NCBI GenBank assembly: GCA_963810055.1
Contig: CAWEME010000008.1
Location: forward strand, 1 to 64,000
Origin: REEB95 sp963810055
GTDB lineage: Bacteria; Pseudomonadota; Alphaproteobacteria; ATCC43930; CGMCC-115725
Direction of reading: 5' to 3'
Length of the DNA: 64,000 nt
Under the pieces are notes generated by a model. That model was given only the letters and a program-made list of their open reading frames with translations, searched no databases and was not told where the DNA came from. Positions within the stretch are counted from its first letter, which is position 1; the number at the start of each line of letters is the position of its first letter. A program made the translations under genes and the position numbers. Below are positions 37,108 to 46,426 of this stretch, in pieces.

Positions 37108-37408
37108 GGGGACCCCTCCCGTGCAAGCAACCCAGCGCCTTCCGCCGGGTCATGCCCCTCACCATACAATTTTTATGCCGCGACGCAGCAATATATCCCT
37201 TCAACTTTGCATAAAATGCCGCACCCCCAAGGTCCTAGGGGGTCATTTTGAGATTGTTGCACACCAATATAAATGGATATTCCTGATATACTATTTAGCC
37301 TATCCAGGGTCTGGCCGGGATGCGGTCGGTGGCGCCAAAACCGGCCAATCTCGCCTCGCGCCCGCCAAGGTCCTAGAATAACCGCTGCCCGACCCTTAAA
37401 CCCTCCCC
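37108..37408. other. AT-rich intergenic region between divergent genes
   Basis: About 300 bases, clearly richer in A/T than the flanks between 37160 and 37310. It must hold the promoters of the small membrane protein (minus) and the aminotransferase (plus). TATACT at 37287-37292 resembles a -10 box but lacks a well-spaced -35. ACCCCC...GGGGGT (about 37223-37242) can form a hairpin. CAAGGTCCTAG occurs twice (37228-37238 and 37366-37376). No gene is seen. Confidence 0.6.
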
Positions 37409-38650
37409 ATGACCGCTCATCCCGACGAATTTTACCGCATCAAGAGATTGCCGCCCTACGTCTTCAGCGAGGTGAACGCCTTGAAGGCGAAGGCGCGATC
37501 CCTCGGCCGCGACGTCATCGATCTCGGCATGGGCAATCCCGACGGTCCGACGCCCGAGCACATCGTCAAGAAGCTGCACGAGGCGATCGACAACCCGAGG
37601 AGCCACGGCTATTCGGTGTCGCGCGGCATCATGGGCTTGCGCCGCGCCCAGGCCGCCTATTACGCGCGGCGTTTCGGCGTCACGCTCGATCCCGACAAGG
37701 AAATCATCGTCACGCTCGGCTCCAAGGAAGGCCTCGCCAATCTGGCGCAGGCGATCACCGCGCCGGGCGACATCGTGCTGGTGCCGAGTCCCTGCTATCC
37801 GATTCACGCCTTCGGCTTCATCATCGCCGGCGCCTCGGTCCGCAGCGTGCCAATCGGCCCGGGCATCGATTTCCTCAAGGAGCTGAAGCAGGCGGTGGAG
37901 CAGACCTCGCCGAGTCCGGTCGCCCTGGTGCTCAATTTCCCGGCCAATCCGACGGCGCAAGTGGTCGATCTCGACTTCTACGGCGAAATGGTTTCGTTCT
38001 GCAAAAGCCGCGGCATCTACCTGCTGTCAGACCTGGCCTATGCCGAGATCTATTTCGACGGCAAGAAGCCGCCTTCGGTGCTGCAAATCCCGGGCGCGCG
38101 CGACATCGCGGTCGAGTTCACCTCGCTGAGCAAGACCTACAACATGGCCGGCTGGCGCATCGGCTTCGCCGTCGGCAACGCCCGGCTCATCGCCGCGCTG
38201 GCGCGCATCAAATCCTATCTCGATTACGGCGCCTTCACGCCCATCCAGGTCGCGGCCACGGCGGCCTTGAACGGCCCGCAGGATTGCATCCGGCAGATCC
38301 GCGAGCGCTACCAGCAGCGCCGCGACGTGCTGATCGAGGGATTGAACCAGGCGGGCTGGGAGGTGCCGGCGCCGCCCGCCTCGATGTTCGCCTGGGCGCC
38401 GTTGCCCGAAGCCTATCGCGCGATCGGCAGCCTGGCCTTTTCCAAGCTGCTTTTGGAAAAGGCCAATGTCGCGGTTTCGCCGGGCGTGGGATTCGGCGAG
38501 CACGGCGAAGGCTATGTGCGCATCGCCCTGGTGGAGAACGTCCAGCGCCTGCGGCAGGCGACTCGCAACATCAAGCTATTCATGTCCGGCCGCAATTCGC
38601 CCGGCGGCGGCAAGCGCGAAAAGGCGATGGCCGCTCCGGCCAAGGAATGA
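37409..38650 (+). CDS. PLP-dependent class I/II aminotransferase (AlaC / LL-diaminopimelate aminotransferase-like)
   Basis: 413 aa. The PLP lysine is in SLSKTYNMAGWRIGF (about residue 245); LNFPANPTAQ, the YAEIYF tyrosine and VRIALVEN arginine are also in place. The N-terminus RIKRLPPYVFSEVNALK and IDLGMGNPDGPTP are typical of the alaC branch of glutamate-pyruvate transaminases often annotated as LL-diaminopimelate aminotransferase. Alanine or a related amino acid is the likely product. The gene stands alone; the C-terminal 30 residues are a non-conserved tail. Confidence 0.85.
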   Translation: MTAHPDEFYRIKRLPPYVFSEVNALKAKARSLGRDVIDLGMGNPDGPTPEHIVKKLHEAIDNPRSHGYSVSRGIMGLRRAQAAYYARRFGVTLDPDKEIIVTLGSKEGLANLAQAITAPGDIVLVPSPCYPIHAFGFIIAGASVRSVPIGPGIDFLKELKQAVEQTSPSPVALVLNFPANPTAQVVDLDFYGEMVSFCKSRGIYLLSDLAYAEIYFDGKKPPSVLQIPGARDIAVEFTSLSKTYNMAGWRIGFAVGNARLIAALARIKSYLDYGAFTPIQVAATAALNGPQDCIRQIRERYQQRRDVLIEGLNQAGWEVPAPPASMFAWAPLPEAYRAIGSLAFSKLLLEKANVAVSPGVGFGEHGEGYVRIALVENVQRLRQATRNIKLFMSGRNSPGGGKREKAMAAPAKE

Positions 38651-38711
38651 GCGGCGGCCGGCCGATCGGTTAATAATCGGATGAAAAATACCCCTGCGGC
38701 GCCCTAGGCGG

Positions 38712-38740
38712 TTGACTCTGTCACGCCTTCTCCCTTACCT
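38712..38740 (+). promoter_or_regulatory. Promoter of rpmJ
   Basis: TTGACT (38712-38717), 17 bases, TTACCT (38735-38740), about 39 bases before the rpmJ ATG. Confidence 0.6.
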
Positions 38741-38778
38741 TCGCGCCTCTCGCTTGGTCCCGGTTGCCTGTGGTTGTC

Positions 38779-38904
38779 ATGAAGATCGCCAATTCGCTTA
38801 AATCCCTCAAAAAGCGCGACAAGAACTGCCGCATTGTGCGCCGCAAGGGCCGCGTCTACGTCATCAACAAGGTCAATCCTCGCTTCAAGGCCCGTCAGGG
38901 CTAG
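38779..38904 (+). CDS. rpmJ: 50S ribosomal protein L36
   Basis: 41 aa: the start MKIANSLKSLKKRDKNCR and the end INKVNPRFKARQG match the alphaproteobacterial L36. Only one cysteine is left (in KNCRIV) where zinc-binding forms have three Cys and one His, so this is the zinc-independent type. L36 binds 23S rRNA late in large-subunit assembly. It has its own promoter and is closed by a strong terminator 27 bases downstream. Confidence 0.95.
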   Translation: MKIANSLKSLKKRDKNCRIVRRKGRVYVINKVNPRFKARQG

Positions 38905-38930
38905 CAGCCGCTGGTGCCGCCGCTAATAAA

Positions 38931-38957
38931 CCGCGCCCCCGACGGGCGCGGTTTTTT
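38931..38957 (+). terminator. Rho-independent terminator after rpmJ
   Basis: CCGCGCCC, loop CCGAC, GGGCGCGG, then TTTTTT. It separates rpmJ from the glcDEF operon. Confidence 0.93.
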
Positions 38958-39013
38958 GTTGGCTTAAGGCTCTGCCGCGACCAACATAGGGACGTAGGGG
39001 GCAGGGAAACGCC

Positions 39014-40501
39014 ATGAGGATGCCCACGCCGGACGCCGCCACCATCGTGCGGCGCGCCGATATCGCCGCCCAGTTGCGTGCCATCGTCGGCGACGCGGCG
39101 GTGATCGAATCCGAGGACGAGCGCCGCGCCTATGAAAGCGACGCGCTCACGGCCTATCACGCTTTGCCGCTTCTGGTCGTGCTGCCCGCGACCACGGCGG
39201 AGGTGTCGCGCGTTTTGGCCTATTGCCACCGCGAGAACCTCAAGCTGGTGCCGCGCGGCGCCGGCACCTCTTTGTCGGGAGGTGCGTTACCACTCGAGGA
39301 CGGCATCATCCTCGGCCTGAGCAAGTTCAACCGCATCCTCGAAGTGGATTTCGACAACCGCTGCGCGGTGGTGCAGCCGGGCGTGACCAATCTCGGCATC
39401 ACCAACGCGGTGCAGGACAAAGGCTTCTATTACGCGCCCGATCCCTCGAGCCAGATCGCCTGTTCGATCGGCGGCAACGTCGCCGAGAATTCGGGCGGCG
39501 TGCATTGCCTGAAATACGGCCTCACCACCAACAACGTCCTCGGCGTCGAGATGGTGCTGATCGACGGCACGGTGATCCGCCTGGGCGGCAAGCATCTCGA
39601 TGCCGGCGGCTACGATCTCCTGGGCGTGACGGTGGGCTCGGAGGGCATGCTGGGCGTCGTCACCGAGGTCACGGTGCGCCTGTTGCGCAAGCCGACCACG
39701 GCGCGGGCGGTGCTGGTGGGATTCCCCTCGAACGAAAGCGCCGGCCAATGCGTCGCCTCGATCATCGGCGCCGGCATCATCCCCGGCGGCATGGAGATGA
39801 TGGACAAGCCCGCGATCCACGCGGTCGAGGATTTCGTCCATGCCGGCTACCCGCTGGACGTGGAAGCGCTCCTGATCGTCGAGCTCGACGGGCCGCCGGC
39901 CGAGGTCGATCACCTGATCGGACGGGTCGAGCAGATCGCCAAGCAATGCGGCTCGGTCAATTGCCGGGCCTCGACCACCGAGGCGGAGCGGGTGCTGTTC
40001 TGGGCCGGGCGCAAGGCGGCCTTCCCGGCGGTGGGGCGCATTTCGCCCGACTATTATTGCGTCGATCCCACCATCCCGCGCGCCCGGCTGCCCGACATCC
40101 TCAACTACATGGCCGAGCTGTCGAAGAAATACGGGCTGCGCGTCGCCAACGTGTTCCACGCCGGCGACGGCAATCTCCACCCGCTCATCCTGTACGACGC
40201 CAACAAGCCGGACGAGCTGGAGCGCACCGAGCGTTTCGGCGCCGACATCATGAAATACTGCGTCGAGGTGGGCGGCGTCCTCACCGGCGAGCACGGCGTC
40301 GGCGTGGAAAAGCGCGATCTCATGGGCGTCATGTTCAACGCGGCCGATCTCGACCAGCAGCAGCGGCTCAAATGCGCCTTCGATCCCCAGGGGCTGCTCA
40401 ATCCGGGCAAGATGTTCCCCGAGCTCCACCGCTGCGCCGAGCTCGGCCGGCTGCATGTCCATCACGGCAAGGTCCGCTTCCCCGACCTGCCGCGTTTCTG
40501 A
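39014..40501 (+). CDS. glcD: Glycolate oxidase FAD subunit GlcD
   Basis: 495 aa. FAD-binding PCMH fold: LKLVPRGAGTSLSGGALPL, then PDPSSQIACSIGGNVAENSGG. The C-terminal FAD-linked oxidase domain carries VFHAGDGNLHPLI and GEHGVGVEKRD, with the catalytic and FAD-contact histidines. First gene of glcDEF, which oxidises glycolate to glyoxylate and passes electrons to the respiratory chain. It starts at the ATG at 39014, with a GGGGGCAGG ribosome site nearby. Confidence 0.93.
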   Translation: MRMPTPDAATIVRRADIAAQLRAIVGDAAVIESEDERRAYESDALTAYHALPLLVVLPATTAEVSRVLAYCHRENLKLVPRGAGTSLSGGALPLEDGIILGLSKFNRILEVDFDNRCAVVQPGVTNLGITNAVQDKGFYYAPDPSSQIACSIGGNVAENSGGVHCLKYGLTTNNVLGVEMVLIDGTVIRLGGKHLDAGGYDLLGVTVGSEGMLGVVTEVTVRLLRKPTTARAVLVGFPSNESAGQCVASIIGAGIIPGGMEMMDKPAIHAVEDFVHAGYPLDVEALLIVELDGPPAEVDHLIGRVEQIAKQCGSVNCRASTTEAERVLFWAGRKAAFPAVGRISPDYYCVDPTIPRARLPDILNYMAELSKKYGLRVANVFHAGDGNLHPLILYDANKPDELERTERFGADIMKYCVEVGGVLTGEHGVGVEKRDLMGVMFNAADLDQQQRLKCAFDPQGLLNPGKMFPELHRCAELGRLHVHHGKVRFPDLPRF

Positions 40502-40510
40502 GACGGGCGC

Positions 40511-41695
40511 TTGAGCCGGTTCCGTCCCACCGACGAGAAGCAGCTGGCCGAGATCGTCTCGGCCGCGCTCGACAGCGAGGAGCCGCTCGAAATCCTGGCC
40601 GGCGGCAGCAAGCGGGGAATCGGCCGTCCGTTGCAGGCGCCGCACACGCTCGACGTTTCCGGTTTTTCCGGCATCCGCCAATACGAGCCCGAGGAGCTGG
40701 TGTTGCGCGCGGGCGCGGCGACGCCGATGGACGAGATCGAGCGGGCGCTCGCGGCCAAGAGACAGATGCTGGCCTTCGAGCCGGGTGATTGGCGCGAACT
40801 TTTGGGCTCGGGCGGCCAAGGCCAGACCCTGGGCGGCATCATCGCCTGCAACCTGGCCGGCCCGCGCCGCATCCGCCAGGGCGCGGCGCGCGACCATTTC
40901 CTGGGCTTCCAAGCGGTGAGCGGGCGGGGCGAGGCGTTCAAGGCCGGCGGCAGGGTGGTCAAGAACGTCACCGGCTACGATCTGTGCAAGCTCATCGCCG
41001 GCTCCTACGGCACGCTCGCGGTGCTGACCGAGATCACGGTCAAGGTGCTGCCGCTACCCGAGGCGACCCGCACCGTTGCGCTCAAAAACCTCGACTATGT
41101 TCGCGCGGTGGCCGCCATGATCCACGGCCTCAATTCCTCGCATGAGGTGTCGGGCGCGGCGCATCTGCCCGACGCATCCGGGGGCGCGCTCACGGTATTG
41201 CGCGTCGAGGGGCCGGTGCCCTCGGTCGAGGCGCGCTCGGCCGCCTTGCGCGCGGAGCTCAAGACCTTCGGCGGCGCCGAAATCCTGGGCGACGCGGATA
41301 GCTTGAAATTGTGGACCGGGCTCGGCAACGGGAATCCGCTGGCCGGGGACAAGGAAAGTGCGGTGTGGCGGGTTTCGGTGGCGCCCGCCGCCGCGCCCGG
41401 ATTCCTCGAGCAACTCGGTCGCGCGCTCGACTTCGAGTATTTCCTCGATTGGGGCGGCGGGCTGATCTGGCTTGCGGTCAAGAGTGGCGAGGATGGCGGC
41501 GCTCAGCTCATCCGCGCTTGCCTGACGCCAGACCAGGGCCATGCGACCCTGGTCCGCGGCAGCGCCGCGTTGCGGGCATCGGTGCCGGTGTTCCAGCCGC
41601 TCGCGCCCGCCGTCGCTGCCTTGACGGCGCGCATCAAGGACGGCTTCGACCCGAAGCGCGTGCTCAATCGCGGCCGGATGTATCCGGAGCTCTAG
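40511..41695 (+). CDS. glcE: Glycolate oxidase subunit GlcE
   Basis: 394 aa from a TTG start 9 bases after glcD. It is a shorter FAD-binding protein: LEILAGGSKRGIGRP for the PP loop, then GGQGQTLGGIIACNLAGPRR and GRVVKNVTGYDLCKLIAGS, typical of GlcE. It ends DPKRVLNRGRMYPEL. GlcE is needed with GlcD and GlcF for activity. Rare start codons often mark the lower-expressed partner of such operons. Confidence 0.92.
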   Translation: MSRFRPTDEKQLAEIVSAALDSEEPLEILAGGSKRGIGRPLQAPHTLDVSGFSGIRQYEPEELVLRAGAATPMDEIERALAAKRQMLAFEPGDWRELLGSGGQGQTLGGIIACNLAGPRRIRQGAARDHFLGFQAVSGRGEAFKAGGRVVKNVTGYDLCKLIAGSYGTLAVLTEITVKVLPLPEATRTVALKNLDYVRAVAAMIHGLNSSHEVSGAAHLPDASGGALTVLRVEGPVPSVEARSAALRAELKTFGGAEILGDADSLKLWTGLGNGNPLAGDKESAVWRVSVAPAAAPGFLEQLGRALDFEYFLDWGGGLIWLAVKSGEDGGAQLIRACLTPDQGHATLVRGSAALRASVPVFQPLAPAVAALTARIKDGFDPKRVLNRGRMYPEL

Positions 41696-41699
41696 GCCG

Positions 41700-42980
41700 A
41701 TGCGCACGCAATTCACGCTCGCCCAGCTCGCCGATCCCGACCTCGAAGTGGCGAACAAGATTCTGCGCAACTGCGTCCATTGCGGCTTCTGCAACGCCAC
41801 CTGCCCGACTTATCTGCTGCTGGGCGACGAACTCGACGGCCCGCGCGGCCGCATCTATCTCATCAAGGACATGCTGGAGCACAACAAGCCGGCCACATCC
41901 CTGGTGGCGAAGCATATCGACCGCTGCCTGTCCTGCCTCTCTTGCATGACCACCTGCCCCTCGGGCGTGCATTACATGCACCTGATCGATCAGGGCCGCC
42001 GCCATGTCGCGCTGACCTATAAGCGTCCGCTGTTCGGGCGCGTGTTGCGCGAGGCCCTGGCCCGGGTGATGCCCAGCCCCGAACGCTTCCGCCGGGCGCT
42101 GTTGGCGGAAAAGCTGGCGCGGCCGCTGACGTTCCTGCTGCCGCGGAAGCTCAAGGCCATGGCCAGGCTCGCGCCCCGCCGCCTGCCGCCGCGCGGAATT
42201 GTCGATCAGCCCCGCGTCTTCCCCGCCGAAGGCAAGCGCGTCAAGCGCGTGGCGCTGCTCGCCGGCTGCGTGCAGAAGGTGCTGTCGCCGGCGATCGACG
42301 ACGCCACCATGCGGCTGCTGACTCGCCATGGCTGCGAGGTGGTGGTGGCCGAGGGCTCGGGCTGCTGCGGCGGGATCGTCCATCACATGGGGCGCGACTC
42401 GCTGGACTTCGTCCGGGCCAATGTCGATGCCTGGACCCGCGAACTCGAACGCGATGGGCTCGACGCCATCGTCATCAACGCCTCGGGCTGCGGCACCACG
42501 GTCAAGGATTACGGCTATATGCTGCGTGAGGACCGGGATTACGCCGCCAAGGCGGCGAAGATCGGCGCGTTGACCCTGGATGTGAGCGAGTTTTTGACCG
42601 CGCTCGGCCTCAAGCCCGCGACGCTCGCCACCGGCCAGCGCGTCGCTTATCACGCGGCCTGCTCCTTGCAACACGGCCAGCGCATCACCGCCCAGCCCAA
42701 GGATCTTCTCGCCAAGGCCGGGTTCAAGGTGCTCGACGTGCCCGAAGGCCATATCTGCTGCGGCTCGGCCGGCACTTACAACATGCTGCAGCCGGAGATC
42801 GCCAACGCTCTGCTCGGCCGCAAAATCCGCAACATCGAGAGCCTGAACCCGGAGATCGTGGCCGCCGGCAATATCGGCTGCATCATGCAGCTCGCGGCGG
42901 GATCCGCGCTTCCGGTGGTGCACACGGTCGAGCTGCTCGACTGGGCCACCGGCGGCCCGAAGCCCGCGGCGTTAGGCTAG
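41700..42980 (+). CDS. glcF: Glycolate oxidase iron-sulfur subunit GlcF
   Basis: 426 aa. Two 4Fe-4S motifs, CVHCGFCNATCPT (near 25) and CLSCLSCMTTCPSG (near 78), are followed by two CCG domains: EGSGCCGGIVHHMG and EGHICCGSAGTYNMLQP, which bind non-cubane clusters. It carries electrons from GlcDE to quinone at the membrane. The gene lies 4 bases after glcE; its end overlaps the convergent TVP38 gene by 4 bases. Confidence 0.93.
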   Translation: MRTQFTLAQLADPDLEVANKILRNCVHCGFCNATCPTYLLLGDELDGPRGRIYLIKDMLEHNKPATSLVAKHIDRCLSCLSCMTTCPSGVHYMHLIDQGRRHVALTYKRPLFGRVLREALARVMPSPERFRRALLAEKLARPLTFLLPRKLKAMARLAPRRLPPRGIVDQPRVFPAEGKRVKRVALLAGCVQKVLSPAIDDATMRLLTRHGCEVVVAEGSGCCGGIVHHMGRDSLDFVRANVDAWTRELERDGLDAIVINASGCGTTVKDYGYMLREDRDYAAKAAKIGALTLDVSEFLTALGLKPATLATGQRVAYHAACSLQHGQRITAQPKDLLAKAGFKVLDVPEGHICCGSAGTYNMLQPEIANALLGRKIRNIESLNPEIVAAGNIGCIMQLAAGSALPVVHTVELLDWATGGPKPAALG

Positions 42981-43651
42981 CGCTTCCACAGCCGCGGCAG
43001 CAGGATCGACAGCGCCAGCGCCAATACCCCCACCGCGATCGGCCCGATCCAGTTCGCCTGTCCCGCCATCAGCCTGCCGCCGGCGGCGCCGAATTCGACA
43101 TAGGCTACGGTCATGGGCAATTGGCCCAGGAACGAGCCCAGGGCATAGGACCCGACCGGCAGCTTGGTCAGGCCCAGCGCGTAATTGGCGAGGCTGTGCG
43201 GCACCACCGGGATGAGCCGCAACGCCGCCACCGCGCGCCAGCCGCCGCGTTCCGCCTTGAGCAGCACCGGGCCTAACCGGGGCAGTTTTTCGAGCTCGAT
43301 GAAACCGCCATTGACGTAGCGCGCGATCCAGAAGCCGGCGACCGCGCCCAGCACGCTGCCCAGCGCCGCCCACAGCGTCCCGAGCCACACGCCGAACAGC
43401 AGCCCCGCCGCCACCGCCAGCACGGTGCGCGGGATGAACAGCAGGCTCGCCAGCAGTTGCGCGAACAGGAAAACCAGCGGCGCCGCCGGATAATTCGCGA
43501 TGGTTTCCTTGATCGAGTTGGGATCGAGCGCGCCGCGCGCGCTCCAGGCCCAGGCCAGGCCGCCCGCGATCAGCAACACCACGACGGCGCGGCCGGCGAT
43601 ACGCAGCCGGTCGAGCGACGCCTCGGCCGCTAGCAGGGTGCGCTTTTTCAT
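42977..43651 (-). CDS. TVP38/TMEM64 family inner-membrane protein
   Basis: 224 aa from the ATG at 43651, which overlaps the glycosyltransferase stop (ATGA). About five membrane helices; the family motifs are FIPRTVLAVAAGLLFGVWLGTLWA and ALRLIPVVPHSLANYALGLT (the conserved R-x-x-P-x-x-P loop). DedA/VTT-domain proteins are thought to move or scramble lipids or undecaprenyl phosphate. The coupled glycosyltransferase uses polyprenyl phosphate carriers, so a joint envelope role fits. Confidence 0.85.
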   Translation of the reverse strand: MKKRTLLAAEASLDRLRIAGRAVVVLLIAGGLAWAWSARGALDPNSIKETIANYPAAPLVFLFAQLLASLLFIPRTVLAVAAGLLFGVWLGTLWAALGSVLGAVAGFWIARYVNGGFIELEKLPRLGPVLLKAERGGWRAVAALRLIPVVPHSLANYALGLTKLPVGSYALGSFLGQLPMTVAYVEFGAAGGRLMAGQANWIGPIAVGVLALALSILLPRLWKR

Positions 43652-44364
43652 TCCTCGGCGATCTCGGGATTGCTGGCGCGGCGCTTCAGCCACAGGACGC
43701 CGGCAAGGTCGGTGATGCCGACCCACAGCCGGTCGAACACGCGGTAATTGGATACGCCGCGTTCGCGCGGCCGGTGATGGACCTCGACCGACTTGACGCG
43801 GCCGCCTTGGCGCAACACCAGCGTCGGCAGAAAGCGGTGATTGTGATCGAAGAACGGCAAATCCAGGTACAGATCGCGCCGGAACAGTTTCAGCCCGCAG
43901 CCGGTGTCCGGCGTCCCGTCGCCCAAAAGCGAGGCGCGCACGGCGTTGGCGATGCGCGAGGCGAGACGCTTGACGATGCTGTCGCGGCGCTTCTGCCGGA
44001 AGCCGGCGATCAGCAGCTTTTCCGAAGCATCCGTTTGCCGCGCGATCTCCCACAGCCGCGGAATGTCGGCGGGATCGTTCTGGCCGTCGCCGTCGAGCGT
44101 GGCGATCCAGGCCGCGCGCGCCGCCTTGACGCCGCTCCGGATGGCGGCGCTTTGCCCGGCGCGCCGGGCATGGCGCAGCAGGCGCAGGCGGGGAAATCCC
44201 CGTTTCAGCGCCTTGATCTCCGCTGCCGTCGCATCGGTGCTGCCGTCGTCGACATAGACGATCTCGTAATCGAGCTTGGCGCCGAGCGCGGAGCGAATCT
44301 CGGCCACCAGGGGCGCGATGTTCGCCGCTTCGTTGCGGACGGGGATGACAATCGAGAGGTCCAT
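43648..44364 (-). CDS. GT2 glycosyltransferase, dolichol-phosphate mannosyltransferase-like
   Basis: 238 aa. GT-A fold with LSIVIPVRNEAANIAPLV, the DDGSTD nucleotide-binding segment and ATLDGDGQNDPADIP (DxD motif). The rest, including DTGCGLKLFRRDLYL and FDHNHRFLPTLVLRQGG, matches DPM1/GtrB-like enzymes that load a sugar onto a polyprenyl phosphate. No membrane helices of its own are seen; the coupled TVP38 gene supplies a membrane partner. Confidence 0.86.
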   Translation of the reverse strand: MDLSIVIPVRNEAANIAPLVAEIRSALGAKLDYEIVYVDDGSTDATAAEIKALKRGFPRLRLLRHARRAGQSAAIRSGVKAARAAWIATLDGDGQNDPADIPRLWEIARQTDASEKLLIAGFRQKRRDSIVKRLASRIANAVRASLLGDGTPDTGCGLKLFRRDLYLDLPFFDHNHRFLPTLVLRQGGRVKSVEVHHRPRERGVSNYRVFDRLWVGITDLAGVLWLKRRASNPEIAEE

Positions 44365-44524
44365 GAGGTTCTGGGCAGGCTCGGGCAGGCTCAGGCGAAC
44401 GGGGTTTCACGAAGTTCGGCTAATCGCGGATGCGCGCGGGATGTAGCACAGGTCGCGGCGCAAGCCCAAGGAAAGAGGGATGTCTTAAGGCCGCGCGGCC
44501 TATCGGACGCGCAGCGACCCGCCC

Positions 44525-44530
44525 TATAAT
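44525..44530 (+). promoter_or_regulatory. Perfect -10 box before the lipoprotein gene
   Basis: TATAAT sits 18 bases before the ATG at 44548, with GGGAGGAGAGGG (ribosome site) between. A start there would leave a leader of about 11 bases. No good -35 is visible. Confidence 0.4.
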
Positions 44531-44547
44531 GGGAGGAGAGGGACCTC

Positions 44548-44997
44548 ATGCGCCGCCTTGCCCTGTTTGCGCTTTGCTTCGCGGTTTCCGGCTGCGCCCT
44601 GGAATATCAGCCGGTCGTCGACATGACCGGCGTCAATCCTGATGTCTATCACGACGATCTCGCCGCCTGCCGCACCAAGACGGGGCAGGGCTTTATGATG
44701 GGGCAGGGCTTTGCCGGCGGCCCGATATTCGCGGATACCGTGATCGTCGCCAGCGCGGGCGTGGCCGCCGCACCCATGGCCTCATTTCTCTATACCGGCG
44801 CCGCGACGAATGTCGGCTTGGCGGAAAGCACCGGCGCGATGTCGGGCGCGGTGGCCGGCGGCGCGGCGGGCGCCGCCACCGGGGTCTCGCCGGGCCAAGC
44901 GCCGAACACCGCCCCGCCGCCGCCTTCCGACCCGAAGGCGGCGCTCGACCGCTGTCTCACCGATTACGGCTACAAGGTCCAGGCGGCGGCGCCTTAA
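44548..44997 (+). CDS. Outer-membrane lipoprotein, glycine-zipper type
   Basis: 149 aa. The lipobox is AVSGC, with the acylated cysteine at residue 16. The middle is a Gly/Ala-rich stretch (GAMSGAVAGGAAGAATG, about 96-112) as in glycine-zipper lipoproteins such as SlyB, followed by a proline-rich hinge and two cysteine-bearing ends (CRTKTGQGF and CLTDYGYKV). This matches a family of short alphaproteobacterial envelope proteins of unknown function. Confidence 0.75.
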   Translation: MRRLALFALCFAVSGCALEYQPVVDMTGVNPDVYHDDLAACRTKTGQGFMMGQGFAGGPIFADTVIVASAGVAAAPMASFLYTGAATNVGLAESTGAMSGAVAGGAAGAATGVSPGQAPNTAPPPPSDPKAALDRCLTDYGYKVQAAAP

Positions 44998-45007
44998 GTC
45001 CCGCGTC

Positions 45008-46426
45008 CTAGTTCTCCACCCAGGCGATGCGCAGCACGTTGGTGGCGCCGGGCGTGCCGAAGGGCACGCCGGCGGTGATCACCACGCAATCGCCTTTTTG
45101 CGCGAAGCCTTCCTGACGCGCGGTCTGCGTCGCTTTCTGCACCATGCCGGTGAAGTCGCTGACATCCGCGGTGTGGACGCAATGCAGCCCCCAGGCGAGC
45201 GCGAGCTTGCGCGCCGTGTGCAAATTGGAGGTGAGAGTGATGATCGGCACCTCCGGGCGCTCGCGCGCGGCGCGCAAGGCGGTCGCGCCCGAAGTGGTGT
45301 AAGAGGCGATCGCGACGGCGCCGATGGTGTGCGCCACCTGGCAGGCGGCGGCGCTGATGGCGTCGGACGAGGTGTGCTCCGGCATCGCCGCTTCCGAGTG
45401 CAACATGCCGAAATACACCGGATCGACCTGCACCCGGCGGATGATGCGGTCCATCATGGCCACGGCCTCGACCGGATAGGAACCCGCCGCGGTTTCGGCC
45501 GAGAGCATCACCGCGTCCGCCCCTTCGTAAACCGCGGTGGCGACGTCGGAAGCCTCGGCGCGGGTCGGCACCGGCGCGCGCAGCATCGATTCCAGCATCT
45601 GCGTCGCCACCACCACCGGCTTGCCGGCGATGCGGCAGGCGTGGACGATGCGGCGTTGCAGCGGCGGTACATCTTCAGGGGGCATCTCGACGCCGAGATC
45701 GCCGCGCGCCACCATCACCGCTTCGGACATCTCGATGATTTCGTCGAGCTTGCCGATGGCGGCGGGCTTTTCCAGCTTCACCAGAATGCCGGCGCGGCCG
45801 GCGATGAGCTTGCGCGCTTCGGCCACGTCCTCGGGCCGCTGCACGAAGGACAGCGCCACCCAATCGACGCCGATCTTTAGCGCGAAGTCGAGATCGGAGC
45901 GGTCCTTGGGCGTCAGCGCCGACACCGCCAGCATCGCGTTCGGCACGTTGACGCCCTTGCGGTCGGAAAGTTCGCCGCCGGCCAGCACCTTGGTTTCGGC
46001 GAAATCCTTGCCGGATTTCTCGACCTTGAGGCGGATGTTGCCGTCGTCGAGCAGCAGCTCGGTGCCGGGGGCGATCGCCGCGAAGATTTCGGGATGCGGC
46101 AGGTTGGCGCGGGACGCGTTGCCCGGCGCCTTGTCGAGATCGAGGCGGAACCCCGCGCCCGGGACGAGCTTCACCTTGCCGCCGGCGAAGGTCCCGACGC
46201 GCAGCTTCGGGCCTTGCAGATCGGCCATCACGCCGATGGGCCGGCCGGTCTTCTTTTCCAGCGCGCGGATGATGTCGAGCCGGGCGCGGTGGTCCGCCTG
46301 CTCGCCGTGGCTGAAATTGAGACGGAAAACGTCGACCCCGGCCTCGAACAGGGCGGCGATCTTATCGGGCGTGGCGCTGGCCGGCCCGAGCGTGGCGACG
46401 ATCTTGGCGCTTCTTTGGCGTCGCAT
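45008..46426 (-). CDS. pyk: Pyruvate kinase
   Basis: 472 aa, full length. Motifs: KIVATLGPAS and RLNFSHG at the N-terminus, MADLQGPKLRVG, the catalytic lysine and metal region ILVKLEKPAAI and VARGDLGVEMP, KPVVVATQMLESM, and VMLSAETAAGSYP. It makes pyruvate and ATP from phosphoenolpyruvate. Its first 65 bases overlap, in another frame, the 3' end of the glycerate kinase gene. That pairing gives glycerate to 2-phosphoglycerate to pyruvate. Confidence 0.95.
   Translation of the reverse strand: MRRQRSAKIVATLGPASATPDKIAALFEAGVDVFRLNFSHGEQADHRARLDIIRALEKKTGRPIGVMADLQGPKLRVGTFAGGKVKLVPGAGFRLDLDKAPGNASRANLPHPEIFAAIAPGTELLLDDGNIRLKVEKSGKDFAETKVLAGGELSDRKGVNVPNAMLAVSALTPKDRSDLDFALKIGVDWVALSFVQRPEDVAEARKLIAGRAGILVKLEKPAAIGKLDEIIEMSEAVMVARGDLGVEMPPEDVPPLQRRIVHACRIAGKPVVVATQMLESMLRAPVPTRAEASDVATAVYEGADAVMLSAETAAGSYPVEAVAMMDRIIRRVQVDPVYFGMLHSEAAMPEHTSSDAISAAACQVAHTIGAVAIASYTTSGATALRAARERPEVPIITLTSNLHTARKLALAWGLHCVHTADVSDFTGMVQKATQTARQEGFAQKGDCVVITAGVPFGTPGATNVLRIAWVEN

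Noticed and set aside
37228..37376. CAAGGTCCTAG direct repeats as an operator pair or attachment sites
   Set aside because: Only two 11-base copies with no further symmetry or flanking match; may be chance.
42977..44410. 477-aa long form of the TVP38 protein
   Set aside because: The upstream part is a shadow of the glycosyltransferase gene; the real start at 43651 overlaps its stop.
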